Assembly (NCBI GenBank): GCA_964017065.1
Contig: OZ024784.1
Location: 16,969,152-17,033,151 of the forward strand
Length of the DNA: 64,000 nucleotides
Direction of reading: 5' to 3'
Origin: Haliclona indistincta
Taxonomy: Eukaryota; Porifera; Demospongiae; Haplosclerida; Chalinidae
A program made the translations under genes and the position numbers. Position 1 is the stretch's first letter. Every line of letters begins with the position of its first letter. Below, piece after piece: positions 46,001 through 56,975 of this stretch. Below the pieces are notes generated by a model. That model searched no databases and was not told the DNA's origin. It saw only the letters and a program-made list of their open reading frames with translations.

Positions 46001-49000
46001 ACAGCAAGATTATCAACTCAAGTGCACTATCACCAGCTTTGCTCTTACCTTACGGTATTCTCATTTACAGAAACCGATGAGTTTCTTTCAATATGTCTTG
46101 TCAGGTGATGGACGCCATGATGAAGGAGAAAAGTCTGTGTGAAGAGCGGAGGAGGTCGCACCATAGTGTCTCCCTCAACAGGTAGCTGTAGTCCGGCTAG
46201 CTTCAGAAGTACAGGAAGTGGAGTACGCACCCACACACTATCCTTCTTGAGCATCCGAACACACTCTAGAATCTGGTCTTCCAAGCTCTCTTCTTCTGCA
46301 TCTTCACCGTCTTTCTTCACTTTGTCAATCATAAGCTGTCTAGAGGACCCTCCTTGCAGCCCAGCGGCAATATGGCGGCACAGCAGCTCTCTGGTAGAGC
46401 ACTCAGGCAGACACTTTGACATGTTAGTAAACAGGTCAGGAAGATTCCAGCCTTCAAGCTGCTTCACTAGAAGTGACTCATTCATATTCATGATAGCAAC
46501 CAGGATACTGAGACCATCCAGAATAGCATTGGATATAGATCTGAGACAAAAGAAATACAAATGATCAAAATTTGGTGCAAATTTATGGTAACTACATAAA
46601 TTTTGTGCACCCACAATTTTTATCTGTACAAATCATTATTGTCTCACACTCACTCTCTAGTGGATGGCGCCATGGACAGATTATAGCAGTTAGTGACACA
46701 CTCCAGACCATCAATGATGCTCTTTAGTCCTCCATTGCCAGGTAAAGATGACAAAGAAGTGACTATTGTGAGCACAGTGAGTCGAGTGTCCTCTGATAGA
46801 GGCTCCGGTCTGATCTTGCTGGGAGAGATGGGGAGAGAAGCGTCAATGGCTGCACCTCCCATCAGAGCAAAGAAGCATTTTAAGCCGAGCGCTTGGAGAG
46901 TGTGTGAAGTTCTCTCTCGTTGCATGAGCTGCAGAATGAGACTAAATAAACTACACGAGACACAGCAATCGATTCGATCAATGTCCTTTGATATCTTCCT
47001 GATAGCAGCCAACAGAACTCTCAAGGAGCACACAGCCACTCTACAGCTCATAGGGTGCTTAGCTAAGAGTGTTTCTATAGTACTCTTATGGTCCATCAGC
47101 TTCGGTAATGAGAAATCACTGTCTTCCCACGAGTTTTCAGCCGCTTCCAAAGGGGCAAGTGGACCGTCAAGGCGAGGAGTAACAATCCCAGACATTAGCA
47201 TCATAAGAGAGTGACTTGGAGACAGTCGTGACGGGAGAGGTAGTGGAAGGTCATCTTTGTCAAAGGGATCGGGAAAAGGAGGCGTCTTTTTTACAGCATC
47301 ACTAGATGTCATAGAGTCAGTTGGTAGAAGAGGAGGGTCATCTTTGACGACAGGCACCAGCTGCTGGTAGGTAGACCGGAACTCACTCTCCTCTCTCACA
47401 CTGAGCGGTTCTCTTTTCAACTGAGGAGAAGCAGCCTCTAGCTTCACCACCATCTCAGCTACCTGACTGCAAGAAGGAGTCAATGGAAGGAGATCATCAA
47501 ATCTCTGAAAATAAGGACATTAAAAAGTTGATGAAAAATATGCCGTGTGATTTTGAAAACAAATTGTCGATATTAACAAACATTCAAAGTGTGATTTACT
47601 CACCTTTACCTTAGGCTGAGCCAGTACTGATAGTACCTCAGGCAGGTGTGTGTGTAGCTGTCTCTTCACTAAACAGAGGACCTCCCACCATTGATGGCGC
47701 GTCACCTCTTGCACTTCAGGTACAGCAGCCGTAAGAGCATACGGCCGACGAGCAGAATGCGACTGAGCAGCCATTGATGCTGGAGAAAGACAGAGAGGTA
47801 AAGGAGTTTGTAAAAGACAATGCACATAAAATCATAGCAAGCAAGCAAGGTAGTAGTTTATTCATGCTTCATTAAGCTACTTTAATGAATACCTTGGTCT
47901 AATTCAGACATTGAGTCCTCATTTTTGTTGTCCACTAGTTCGATGTGATGCCAGTGAACCCAGTAGCTTCCACTCAACCCGTCCCACAGACACTGAGCTG
48001 GTGGAGTGCCATCATTAGTGCCCAAATACTTGCCAGTATCTCCCATAGAGACTGATTCATACGACACTCTAGCTCGTACTCTAGACCCGGACTGAATGGT
48101 GGTTCTTATATACTCTCCATACTCTCTGTCTGTGAGAAAATCATTTCTGTTCTTGTGAATTTTCTTTGCATCTTTAGACAAAGACAAAGGACCAGATACT
48201 GGCATCGTACCAGTGAATATAGAGAATCCAGAGCGAGCTGGACTAGCATCGGTCTTCTCTCTCTCTTCTTGAAGGCGGCTATTGGTCCATTCAAACATCG
48301 TGAACAGCTCAGACATGAGAAGAAACAGACACTCAAAGTGTTTGAAATCTTCCTTGATGGATGGACGTAGCTTGTGGCTGCTCACCTTCAGAGCAGGAGG
48401 AGGAGATGGTGAGGAAGAAGAGGAGGAGCTTCGCTCATTCCAACCAAACAGATTAGCTGACGATGTCACACGTAGATACTTCTTGAGCAGAGAGTAGATA
48501 TATCTGCCTGGCACCTGGTTAGAGAACCAAGCAGTAATACAAGTAAATCATTAGAAAATGGGTGACAGACAAAATTAGCACCGTCTGAAATCACAGAGAC
48601 CTCGAACATTAGAACTATAATGTTACGTGTGTATAAACTATATACAAACTGATACAGAGGCAACAAGGCTTAAACAAATCAGGCTATAAACAAGCTCTAT
48701 GGTAAAGAACCTGGTACATCAACAACACTTTGTTATGTAAAACACAACAATTTTTTTCTGGGAAATGGAGGACTGCATACCTTTGCTAGACCTAGGTTGC
48801 TGCAGCTGAGAGAGTCTTCTTCTTGAGAGGCTGTCTCTGCAAACAAGTCCAGCAGCATTTGTCGATTCTCCGGAGATCCTGCTCCATTTTCTTCCTCTTC
48901 TCCTTCGCGCTGGGTTAGCTGCAGCAACACGTAGGCCCTACTGGCAGAGTCGTATGCTGACAAAGATCGTAGCATCTCTCCAGCACTCTGGCGCACTTCA

Positions 49001-49566
49001 GGTAGCTGGAATGAAAGAAGGTTAAGCAGGAGATCTAGGGCGCCACATTGCCTGAATGAGTCGGCAAGAGAGCCTAGCTTAGCATAGGCACTGAGTATGT
49101 TGATGGTGTTGGCTAGTAGCCTCTCTGTCCCTGGAGCTGACGCATTGGAGCTGATACGGTTTGTGATCCTCTGAGCTCTCTCTACTAGCATTCTTACATC
49201 CTGTGCCATTTCCTCCAGCGAGTCATCTGGCTGTTGATCACTCTCCTCACCAGGGAGTTGCTTCTCTTTGTCTTCCTCTTCAATTAGAGCATGCCCATCT
49301 GTCTTCTTACCCGATCTTGAGCTAGTGCCTGGCCTAAGCTGAGGGCAAGTGGCTGCTATCTCTTCCTCACGCATCCATATCAGAAACTCTTTCGAGGTAT
49401 CAGACTCTTTTTGTTGCCCTTCTTCGTGTTTGTCTGTCTTATGGAGCCTGGACCATTTTACGAGAGTTTCATCATGTTGGCCCTTGTATTTACGGTGCAG
49501 CAACAGCTCCTCGCCGCGATACATAGACCGCTTTCCAAGAAGAAACTCCTCGGCTGTGTCCGCCAT
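38882..49566 (-). CDS. CUL9: CUL9/PARC-type cullin-RBR ubiquitin ligase
   Basis: Thirty-three exons from 49566 to the stop at 38882-38884 give about 2587 aa (human CUL9 2517). Order: N-terminal armadillo-like region beginning YRGEELLLHRKYKG; CPH domain (exon 48514-47893; RVRARVSYE to WVHWHHIELVD); helical repeats; DOC/APC10 domain (45335-44843; KIEVSSNTYRKSRLTDG to YDYIVIRIKRCQQGGID); cullin body (44798-42492); neddylation winged helix (42417-41718) with AVARTMKREKTM, Lys codon 42106-42108; Ser/Pro linker and UBA-like segment; RING1 (CPVCLQDQC...GHSCC), IBR (CSKCGWSSCFNC) and RING2 (CPTC...NEGC...CGYDFCWRC), catalytic Cys codon 40200-40202. The end is extremely acidic (DEDDDEEDDEDEE). CUL9 binds p53 in the cytoplasm in vertebrates. 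Residue +2 from the catalytic Cys reads Asn, not His. One intron (43315-43365) has a GC donor. A 20-odd-residue insertion follows LTNGHK in the Ariadne-like region. Confidence 0.93.
41632..41716. repeat. (CACT)n tetranucleotide tract in a CUL9 intron
   Basis: About 21 CACT/CACC units lie between the exons ending at 41718 and starting at 41598, reaching the splice donor itself. Confidence 0.85.
41978..42052. repeat. (GT)n microsatellite in a CUL9 intron
   Basis: Two GT runs separated by a CGCGCAA interruption; several further short AG and GATG tracts occur in CUL9 introns (for example 42986-43036). Confidence 0.85.
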
Positions 49567-49706
49567 GAACCGCGCGGAGCTAAGCACATGGGCGTGTCGA
49601 TAAGGTGTGACCGACCACTGTGACCAGGGCGTGGTTCCTTGAGGAGCCCCACCTCCGCATTTGTTTGCAGACTTGCAGCAGAGGTCGAGGAGGAATAACG
49701 ACAAGG

Positions 49707-51590
49707 ATGGTTGAGGTAGACGCCATCTCGCGCGCTCGCACCGACTCTACTAGTGAAATCGAAGACGATAAGACAGCTCAAACAAAGCCAGAAGGAAAGA
49801 TATGGTTGACTATAAAACAATGGGAGGTTCCGCTGATCAGAAAACGAGGAGCGATACTGGTTCTTACATGGAACGCATTTGTCTTTGGCTATCAGTTTAT
49901 TTTCCTACACTTGATCCTCTCCAGCAACAGCCTCATCCCGTCGACCTGGTACTCCACCCTAGCTGTGTTCATGATTTATTTTGTCTTCTCTAAACTATTG
50001 TATCCGTTGGCTGGCTGGCTAGCAGATGTCCACTACGGCAGGCATGCTGTGATGCGCTACAGCATGATACTAATGTGGATCGGGAGCCTAGTATTACTGC
50101 TTGAGCAAGTTGTTGTCCACGTTACTTCAAAGGATAAGCACGCGATTGTTGAAGGCTTGTTTTTCACAGTGGTATTTCTACTCAATATGTTCTCGCTGGC
50201 TGGTTTCCATACAAACATTCTTCCCTTTGCTATGGACCAAATGCCAGATGGTTCAACTGAGCAGTTCAAGGCAGTCATACGCTGGTACTACTGGACTAGG
50301 AACATTGGTGTGACGGTGTACAACTTGCTATATGTGACAGCATGCTTTGCAGGAGTACCGGTCCAGTCATCAGCTGCCATTCCTGTTGTCTTGAGTGCTT
50401 TCTTTATCACTCTCGCTGTGAGCTCGGATTTCATCTATTGTGGAGTGCTCAAGAAAGACCACAAAAAGCAGAATCCTATGCAGGAAGTAAGACAAGTGCT
50501 GTTATATACTGCCAAACATGGGCAGCCAAAGAGGAGATCAGCATTCACCTACAATCCTACTTTCAATCCAAAGCGCATCGATTATGCAATGAAGTACTTT
50601 GGAGGACCCTTCTCCTATGAACAGGTGGAGAATGTCAAGACGTTTCTCAATATGCTCAAAGTTATTTCAGTGTTTGGATGCTTCGTATTCCTACAATCAG
50701 CGGTATGTAATCCTTGTGAGTAATGCATGCATTTATTCATGCTTCTACAGGTACATTTCAGTTTACAGTACTTTGCGGACCACATAGAGAAGACAGCTGG
50801 AAGCCTCTTTAGCGATGAGTGTTTCACACCTCAGCTACTCTACTGGATATTTAATCCTCCATTCATCATTATCGCCATCCCGATATTTGAGTTTTTAATC
50901 GTGCCCATATTTGCAAGAAGAGAGCTGTTTCCGTCAACTTTGAAAAGAGTGGGAGCTGCAATGTGCATCTCATTCATCGCTTCATTCATGTTTCTGATCA
51001 TGGACACAGTGGGGCATGCCATAACTCCTGATTCACAGGAAGCTAAATGCATGTTTCTCTATACAAGTGAATTGGATGAATCTCAAAATCATGGTCTGGC
51101 ATTGTCAGGCTGGCCACTAGCAATACCCATCCTACTAGGAACCATTGGAGAAATGATAGGATATATCGGAGGTATGTATCATTATTGCTGCATAGCTGTT
51201 CAATTTTTCTTCTTTTTCAACACAGCGTATGAGTTCATCTGTGCACAGTCTCCTTACTCAATGAGAGGGTTCATGATTGGATTCTTCTACTTTCTTACTG
51301 GAATTTTCTCTCTTATTATTTTAATTATCATAGTCATATTCGCTTTAGCTTTCCAAGCTACTCCATATCAGGACTGCGGACTGGGTTTCTACTCCACTCT
51401 GCTGCTCATCGGAATAGCTTCCATAGTTGTGTACGGTATTGTCACTTATAAATACAAGAGAAGAGAAAGACAGCCCATCGGGAATGAACAGCAAACAATC
51501 GAGGCATGTTACGAGCGCAATTTACCTCCAATTGACGAGAGTGATTTTGAAGTCACTCATGTAAGTATCGGAGCTCAAGAAGAAGACTAA
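49707..51590 (+). CDS. POT/PTR2-family (SLC15-like) transporter
   Basis: Three exons (49707-50702, 50751-51171, 51226-51590) give 593 aa with about 12 hydrophobic segments. LAGWLADVHYGRHAVM matches the POT motif in the TM2-TM3 loop, and splicing of the third exon restores GEMIGYIGAYEFICAQSPYSMRG, matching the family's TM10 motif. The proton-coupling ExxER motif of classical peptide transporters is not visible in TM1 (LTWNAFVFGYQF instead), so substrate and proton coupling are uncertain. Multi-pass membrane protein. The 54-bp second intron is a multiple of three and open, so read-through would also be in frame. Start lies 140 bp from the divergent CUL9 start. A broken 3' copy lies at 55222-55690. 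Confidence 0.83.
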
Positions 51591-51695
51591 CTTCACTTAT
51601 TAAATCGATTCATCATTTCATTTACACAGTTGTTATAACTATTCTGTAACCCATCACACTGATATTTCTGTATAATACAAAATTTGAAACAAGAA

Positions 51696-52693
51696 TTATC
51701 TGTTAACTCTCTCTGTATCCATCAGTTCGTCAGAGCCCAATCCTGTTTCAGTACTTGTTTCCTCGTTTTCTGATTGAGCGCATACCAATGAAGGCTCTTC
51801 AAAGTAACTGCATGACTTCGTCATCTTGTGCCATAGCGCTGAAGTCATCATATGACTCGTTCTGATCAACAGAAGTATATAGTCGAAATCTGCGTCCTCT
51901 CCTCTTAAAAATCTTTGTTGCATTGCTACGAGAAACTCTTGTTTTATTTAGCATTTTCTTTCTGCCTCGGCAAGATGAGGCCGGGTCTGCGCTGATTGAA
52001 TAGCTAGAAAAGAACTCCTTTTCTTCTTCCTCCTCTTCTATCTGGCATTTTTCTGCTTCAATTTGTCTCTTCAATTTGTCTGTGACCATTTTTCTACTCA
52101 TGTTAGTCAAGATAAGTGAGGATAAAGTGCAATCCGATCGTTTGCTTGAATCAGCTAGTCTTTGTTCTATCTCATCATGATCCTCTCTCAGGTACTGACC
52201 AATCGTCTGCTCATAATATTATAGTAGTGGATTTCTCTCTTGCATCGCCTCTTCAGATCAGAAAAATAGTCTGTGATGTGTTTGCTGTGAGCTAAGAAAC
52301 AGCCTTGAGTCGCCGATATCAATTAATTGTATCTGCGATGTTTGACCACTTTACCTCTCTTCTCAACACCTCTACGTTGTATTATATTCCAACCTTGTGA
52401 AAACGCTACTGTGCTGCACATGTTTGATAAAATTGCTTCAGATTGGCATTATCAAGAATCAGCAAAATTAATTATAAAAAGGAGATCCCGAGTTGCATGA
52501 CCAAGCAAGGAAACCTAGAAGAACTTCTCGTTTTCTTGCTTGGTCAACTCGAGATCTCCTTTTTGCTGATTCTTGACAATGCAATCTGAAGCAATTATTT
52601 TATCAAACATGTGCAGCACAGTAGCGTTATGAAGTACATGTATATAATTATTAAATAATTACCATTCTCCGTAGCGGTAGCCATCTTTAAAAA
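51696..52693 (-). pseudogene. CCDC97: CCDC97 pseudogene (unit A copy)
   Basis: Degenerate copy of the intact gene at 55803-56729. The C-terminal and acidic regions remain recognisable (SSYSISADP, MSRKMVTDKLKRQIEAE) but are broken by small insertions and frame changes, for example near 51875 and 51945. The N-terminal half is disrupted: the region that reads VFLTRFGSVLGERELDYFHK in the intact copy is missing, and a 227-bp inverted duplication has formed in its place. The original start codon context survives near 52682. No long open frame remains. Confidence 0.85.
52402..52628. repeat. Long palindromic inverted duplication within the CCDC97 pseudogene
   Basis: About 105 bp of CCDC97 coding sequence beginning AACGCTACTGTGCTGCACAT is present twice in opposite orientation, left arm 52402-52511 and right arm about 52526-52628, around a short centre near 52512-52525. 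The arms differ by small indels and substitutions. The transcript would form a strong hairpin. Confidence 0.8.
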
Positions 52694-52899
52694 TAAGTAT
52701 GAGCACGCCCACATAGTAGTAGGCGCGAAGTTTAAAATGAGCTCCAAGTAGATGGATTAGTTGCAGCATTATTTCCAACAAGTCACACCATTGCCTCGCT
52801 TCTTGCATGTGGAGTTTAGAGTGAATTCACAACTCACGTGTATGACTACATGCATGAATTATTTTATCACGCCTGCTACTGTAAGAGTAAAACCGAGTA

Positions 52900-54435
52900 A
52901 TGGATTCTCGATTAACTGTGCTGTTTGCTCTGCTGGTCGCGGCAGCTGCTGCAGAACGACTCGTAAAGCCTGCAGAAGATACGAAACCGCACATCGTAAT
53001 GATGCTCGTTGACGACTGGGGATGGGCAAATGTCGGCTATCATCGCAACCCTCCTACGAAAGAGGTTGTTACACCTAACATTGACAGCCTCGTCACCAAC
53101 GGACTGGAACTAGATCAGCACTACGCATACAAATTTTGCTCACCTTCTCGTTCTACACTCATGAGTGGGAGATTGCCAATTCATGTTAACGACCTAAATC
53201 TTTCTCCTGACCACCATAATCCAAAAGACGCTGTATCAGGATTTTCTGCAATTCCTCGCAATATGACAGGAATTGCTACGAAGATGAAAGCTGCTGGATA
53301 TGCCACACATCAGGTAGGGAAATGGGATGCAGGCATGGCGACACCTGATCACACTCCAAAGGGACGTGGATTTGATTCTTCCTTTGGCTACTTTCACCAC
53401 GATAATGACTATTACACTGAATATGTTGAATCCTGTAAAGGTCACGGTCCAGTTGTTGATCTGTGGGACTTTGATCAACCTGCCAACAAATCGAACGGGA
53501 CAGACTATGAGGAGCACCTATTCGCAATGCATCTAATTGATGTTGTTAATAACCATGATCCTGCTACTCCTCTCTTCCTATACTATGCTCCACATATTGC
53601 ACACACTCCTCTTCAGGTACCGGATAATTATTTGAACAAGTTTAGTTTTATTGATGATCATGATCGCCAGTACTATCATGCCATGGTCAACTACCTGGAT
53701 GATGTTGTCGGTAATCTTACTACTGCCCTGAAGAAGCGTGGTATGTGGGACAACTTGCTGTTTGTTACAAGTAGTGACAATGGTGGACCTGTATATCCTG
53801 GAGGAGGAGCAAATAATTATCCTTTAAAAGGTGGAAAAATGTCAGACTGGCAAGGAGGAATTCGTGTTAATGCATTTGTGTCTGGAGGGTTTCTACCACA
53901 AGCAATGCGTGGAAAAAAGACAGAAGAATACATTCATTTGGCTGACTGGTATGCTACATTCTGTGCTCTAGCTGGTGTTGATCCCACTGATGAGCGAGCA
54001 GCAGAAGCAAAACTACCTCCAATAGACAGCATGAACATGTGGCCTCTGATCTCAGGACAAAACGCTACCTCGCCACGCACTGATATTCCAGCTAGCATTG
54101 ACACATTGATCAGTGGAGACTACAAGATACTTGTTGGCATTGTTGATCAAGCTGGATGGACAGGACCTCAATATCCTAACCGTACCAATCCAAATGGAGG
54201 AATTAGAGCTATTGAAAGGTGTGGAGAAGCTGGTTGTCTCTACAATATCAAGACAGACCCCGAGGAAAGAACCAATCTAGCAAAACAAATGCCTGACATG
54301 CTTAAGAAAATGCAAACAGCACTGAGCGAGTATCAGAAAGGTTACTTTAATCCCGATCGTGGAGGAGTGTGGCCTGGAGCATGCGAAACTGCTATAAACC
54401 AGTATGGTGGATTCTGGGGACCTTTCTTGCCATGA
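52900..54435 (+). CDS. ARSB-like: Secreted type-I sulfatase, arylsulfatase B/I/J-like, copy A
   Basis: Single-exon gene, 511 aa, with a signal peptide (LTVLFALLVAAAAA). It belongs to the formylglycine sulfatases: metal ligands in LVDDWGWANVGYH, and FCSPSRSTLMSGR where Cys80 is converted to formylglycine. SSDNGGP supplies further metal ligands. The second sulfatase signature reads VGKWDAG, Lys141 kept, but Asp143 stands where ARSA/ARSB have a catalytic His. Several N-glycosylation sequons (NMT, NKSNGT, NLT, NAT, NRT). Likely cleaves sulfate esters of glycans or small molecules in the lysosome or outside the cell; substrate unknown. Differs from copy B at 20 of 511 residues. Poly(A) signal AATAAA at 54485-54490. 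Confidence 0.9.
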   Translation: MDSRLTVLFALLVAAAAAERLVKPAEDTKPHIVMMLVDDWGWANVGYHRNPPTKEVVTPNIDSLVTNGLELDQHYAYKFCSPSRSTLMSGRLPIHVNDLNLSPDHHNPKDAVSGFSAIPRNMTGIATKMKAAGYATHQVGKWDAGMATPDHTPKGRGFDSSFGYFHHDNDYYTEYVESCKGHGPVVDLWDFDQPANKSNGTDYEEHLFAMHLIDVVNNHDPATPLFLYYAPHIAHTPLQVPDNYLNKFSFIDDHDRQYYHAMVNYLDDVVGNLTTALKKRGMWDNLLFVTSSDNGGPVYPGGGANNYPLKGGKMSDWQGGIRVNAFVSGGFLPQAMRGKKTEEYIHLADWYATFCALAGVDPTDERAAEAKLPPIDSMNMWPLISGQNATSPRTDIPASIDTLISGDYKILVGIVDQAGWTGPQYPNRTNPNGGIRAIERCGEAGCLYNIKTDPEERTNLAKQMPDMLKKMQTALSEYQKGYFNPDRGGVWPGACETAINQYGGFWGPFLP

Positions 54436-54680
54436 AAAGAAATTGTGTATGGTGTTCCAGAAAGTCAGCTAACTTGTGTATAGTAATAAATGATGTGTAT
54501 TTTAATGTAGTGCTTTGATCATTACATTTTATGTCATTGTCTTAATTTCAGTTGCTATGGCAGTTGCTTTAATTCACTATAATCTTATACTAAAAATCGG
54601 ATGCATCATGCAAGTTGGTAGTTAAAAGCTAAAAACTTCCAACTACACTCCATTGCACACAGAATCAATGTGAGTCGACG

Positions 54681-55206
54681 ATGTCTATTTGCGGAGAGCT
54701 ATGGATCGGATCGTCCCTAGGGATTCTGAAGGGTAAAGAGAAAGGATTGCTGTACTCTGTAGACTGCTTTATTCTGTAGTAGTGTCTCTAGATCGTAAAG
54801 AAACTCTCAATTATCTTCCAGCTGGGGTTAATCTCTCTCAAACTGACAAGTCCATGGAAGTGATGGCTATGTGTTGGGATAACCAATCTCAAGATCAGGT
54901 GAACCAACCCTGGTCATGTTTACTGACTAGTGGCTGTTGTTGTAGCTGTATGTTGGTCTGCGTGATGGAACAGTACGCTGCTTTGACTGTTGAAAAAAAT
55001 ACTGCACAGCAGATTTAGTAAGAGTGCAATCTAATCTAACTGGAGGGAGAGAAGTGTATGTGGGGATCGGCAAGCATGATGGATAAGAGAGAGAGGGAGG
55101 CTTGATTGCTGTGTGTTTATGTTTATCTATAGGACAATGATAACATGTACTAATAATGGTTCATTGGCGTATTGGCCAAGGGTACCACCAAGGTGAGAGC
55201 CAAGGA
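54681..55206 (+). pseudogene. WDR74: Truncated WDR74 copy (unit A)
   Basis: Carries the equivalents of WDR74 exons 1-4 (ATG at 54681, LWIGSSLGILK, DRKETLNYLPAG, LYVGLRDGTVRCFDC) and then stops: the codon after FDC is TGA where the intact copy has CGG, at about 54989, and downstream exons were never included in the duplication. The exon-2 junction now reads Val instead of Gly. Cannot make a propeller. Confidence 0.85.
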
Positions 55207-55221
55207 CTGCAGTCCTTTTGA

Positions 55222-55690
55222 ATGGTCTGGCATTGTCAGGCTGGTCACTAGCAATACCCATCCTACTGGGAACCATTGGGGAAATGATCGGATATATCGG
55301 AGGTATGTATGATTATTGCTGCATAGCTGTTCAATTTTTTTTCTTTTCTGAGTTCATCTGTGCACAGTCTCCTTACTCAATGAGGGGGTTCATGATTGGA
55401 TTCTTCTACTTTCTTACTGGAATTTTCTCTCTTATTATATTAATTATCATAGTGATATTCGCTTTAGCTTTCCAAGCTACTCCATATCAGAACTGCGGAC
55501 TGGGTTTCTACTCCACCCTGCTGCTCATCGGAATAGCTTCCATAGTTGTGTACGGTATTGTCACTTATAAATACAAGAGAAGAGAAAGACAGCCCATTGG
55601 GAATGACAATCGAGGCATATTACGAGCGCAATTTACCTCCAATTGACGAGAGTGATTTCACGTGAGTATCGGAGCTCAGGAAGAAGACTA
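55222..55690 (+). pseudogene. Truncated POT transporter copy (unit B)
   Basis: Corresponds to 51091-51590 of the transporter. The last membrane segments remain in frame, but upstream exons are absent and a deletion around 55602 (QPIGND) shifts the frame, replacing the conserved tail and ending early at 55644-55646. Part of the old intron remains in place with a shortened end. Confidence 0.88.
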
Positions 55691-55802
55691 AAATCACTTA
55701 TTAAATCGATTCATCGTTTTACACAGTTGATATAATTATTTTTGTAACCCATCACACTGATATTTCTGTATAATACAAATTTGAAGAAACAAGAATTATC
55801 TG

Positions 55803-56729
55803 TTAATTAACTCTCTCTGTATCCATCAGTTCGTCAGAGCCCAATCCTGTTTCATTACTTGTTTCCTCGTTTTCTGATTGAGCACATACTAATGAAGGCT
55901 CTTCAGAGTCAAAGTAACTGTCTTCGTCATCTTGTGCCATAGCGCTGAAGTCATCATACGACTCGTTCTGATCAACAGAAGTATAGTCGAAATCTGCGTC
56001 CTCTCCTCTTAAAAAGCTTTGTTGCATTGCTACGAGAAACTCTTGTTTTAGCATTTTCTTTTCTGCCTCGGCAAGATGAGGGTCTACGCTGATTGAATAG
56101 CTAGAAGTGAACTCCTTTTCTTCTTCCTCGTCCTGTTCTTCATCTTCCTCCTCTTCTATCTGGCATTCTTCTGCTTCGATTTGTCTCTTCAGTTTGTCTG
56201 TGACCATTTTTCTGCTCATGTTAGTCAAGATAAGTGAGGATAAAGTGCAATCCGATCGTTTGCTTGAATCAGCTAGTCTTTGTTCTATCTCATCCTCTCC
56301 CAGATACTGACCAATTGTCTGCTCATATAGTAGTGGATTTCTCTCTTGCATCACCTCTTCTGAAAAATAGTCTGTGTTTGCTGTGAGCTCAGAAACAGCC
56401 TTGAGTCGCCGATTGTTTCTGCGATGTTTTGACCGCTTTACCTCTCTTCTCAACACCTCTACGTTGTATTGTATTTCATGGTTTCCAACCTTGTGAAAAT
56501 AATCAAGTTCTCTTTCGCCTAGAACGGATCCAAATCGTGTCAAGAATACACTTGGTGTGTCTTCCATTAGACTAGAGAGAATTTCTCGTTTTCCTTGCTT
56601 GGTCAACTCGGGATCTCCCTTTTGCTGATTCTTGATAATGCAATCTGAAGCAATTATTTTATCGAACATGTGCAGCACAGTAGCGTTATGAAGTATCCCA
56701 TTCTCCTCGAGTTCAGTAGCGGTAGCCAT
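55803..56729 (-). CDS. CCDC97: CCDC97 homolog (spliceosome-associated)
   Basis: Single-exon gene, 308 aa. The order of conserved blocks follows human CCDC97: GDPELTKQGKREIL, VFLTRFGSVL, RNNRRLKAVSEL, YFSEEVMQERNPLLYEQTIGQYL, a long acidic run (EEEEDEEQDEEEE), then EFLVAMQQSFLRGEDADFDYTSVD and an acidic C-terminus with DEDSYFDSEEPS. The human protein associates with the SF3B complex of the U2 snRNP. It is the intact member of a duplicated pair; the partner at 51696-52693 has decayed. Its start is 246 bp from the divergent sulfatase B start, so a shared promoter is likely. Confidence 0.88.
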   Translation of the reverse strand: MATATELEENGILHNATVLHMFDKIIASDCIIKNQQKGDPELTKQGKREILSSLMEDTPSVFLTRFGSVLGERELDYFHKVGNHEIQYNVEVLRREVKRSKHRRNNRRLKAVSELTANTDYFSEEVMQERNPLLYEQTIGQYLGEDEIEQRLADSSKRSDCTLSSLILTNMSRKMVTDKLKRQIEAEECQIEEEEDEEQDEEEEKEFTSSYSISVDPHLAEAEKKMLKQEFLVAMQQSFLRGEDADFDYTSVDQNESYDDFSAMAQDDEDSYFDSEEPSLVCAQSENEETSNETGLGSDELMDTERVN

Positions 56730-56975
56730 TTTAGTATGGGCACGCCCACATTAGTAGGCGCGAAGTTTAAAATGAGCCCCAAGTAGATAAATTAGTTGCA
56801 GCAGAGATCAGGCAGAGATTATATATTATCTCTGGTTGAAGCATTAGTTCCAACAAGTCACACCATTTGCCTCGCTTCTTGCATGTGGAGTTTAGAGTGA
56901 ATTCACAACTCACGTGTATGACTACATGCATGAATTTTTTTAGCACGCCGGCTACTGTAAGAGTAAAACCGAGTA

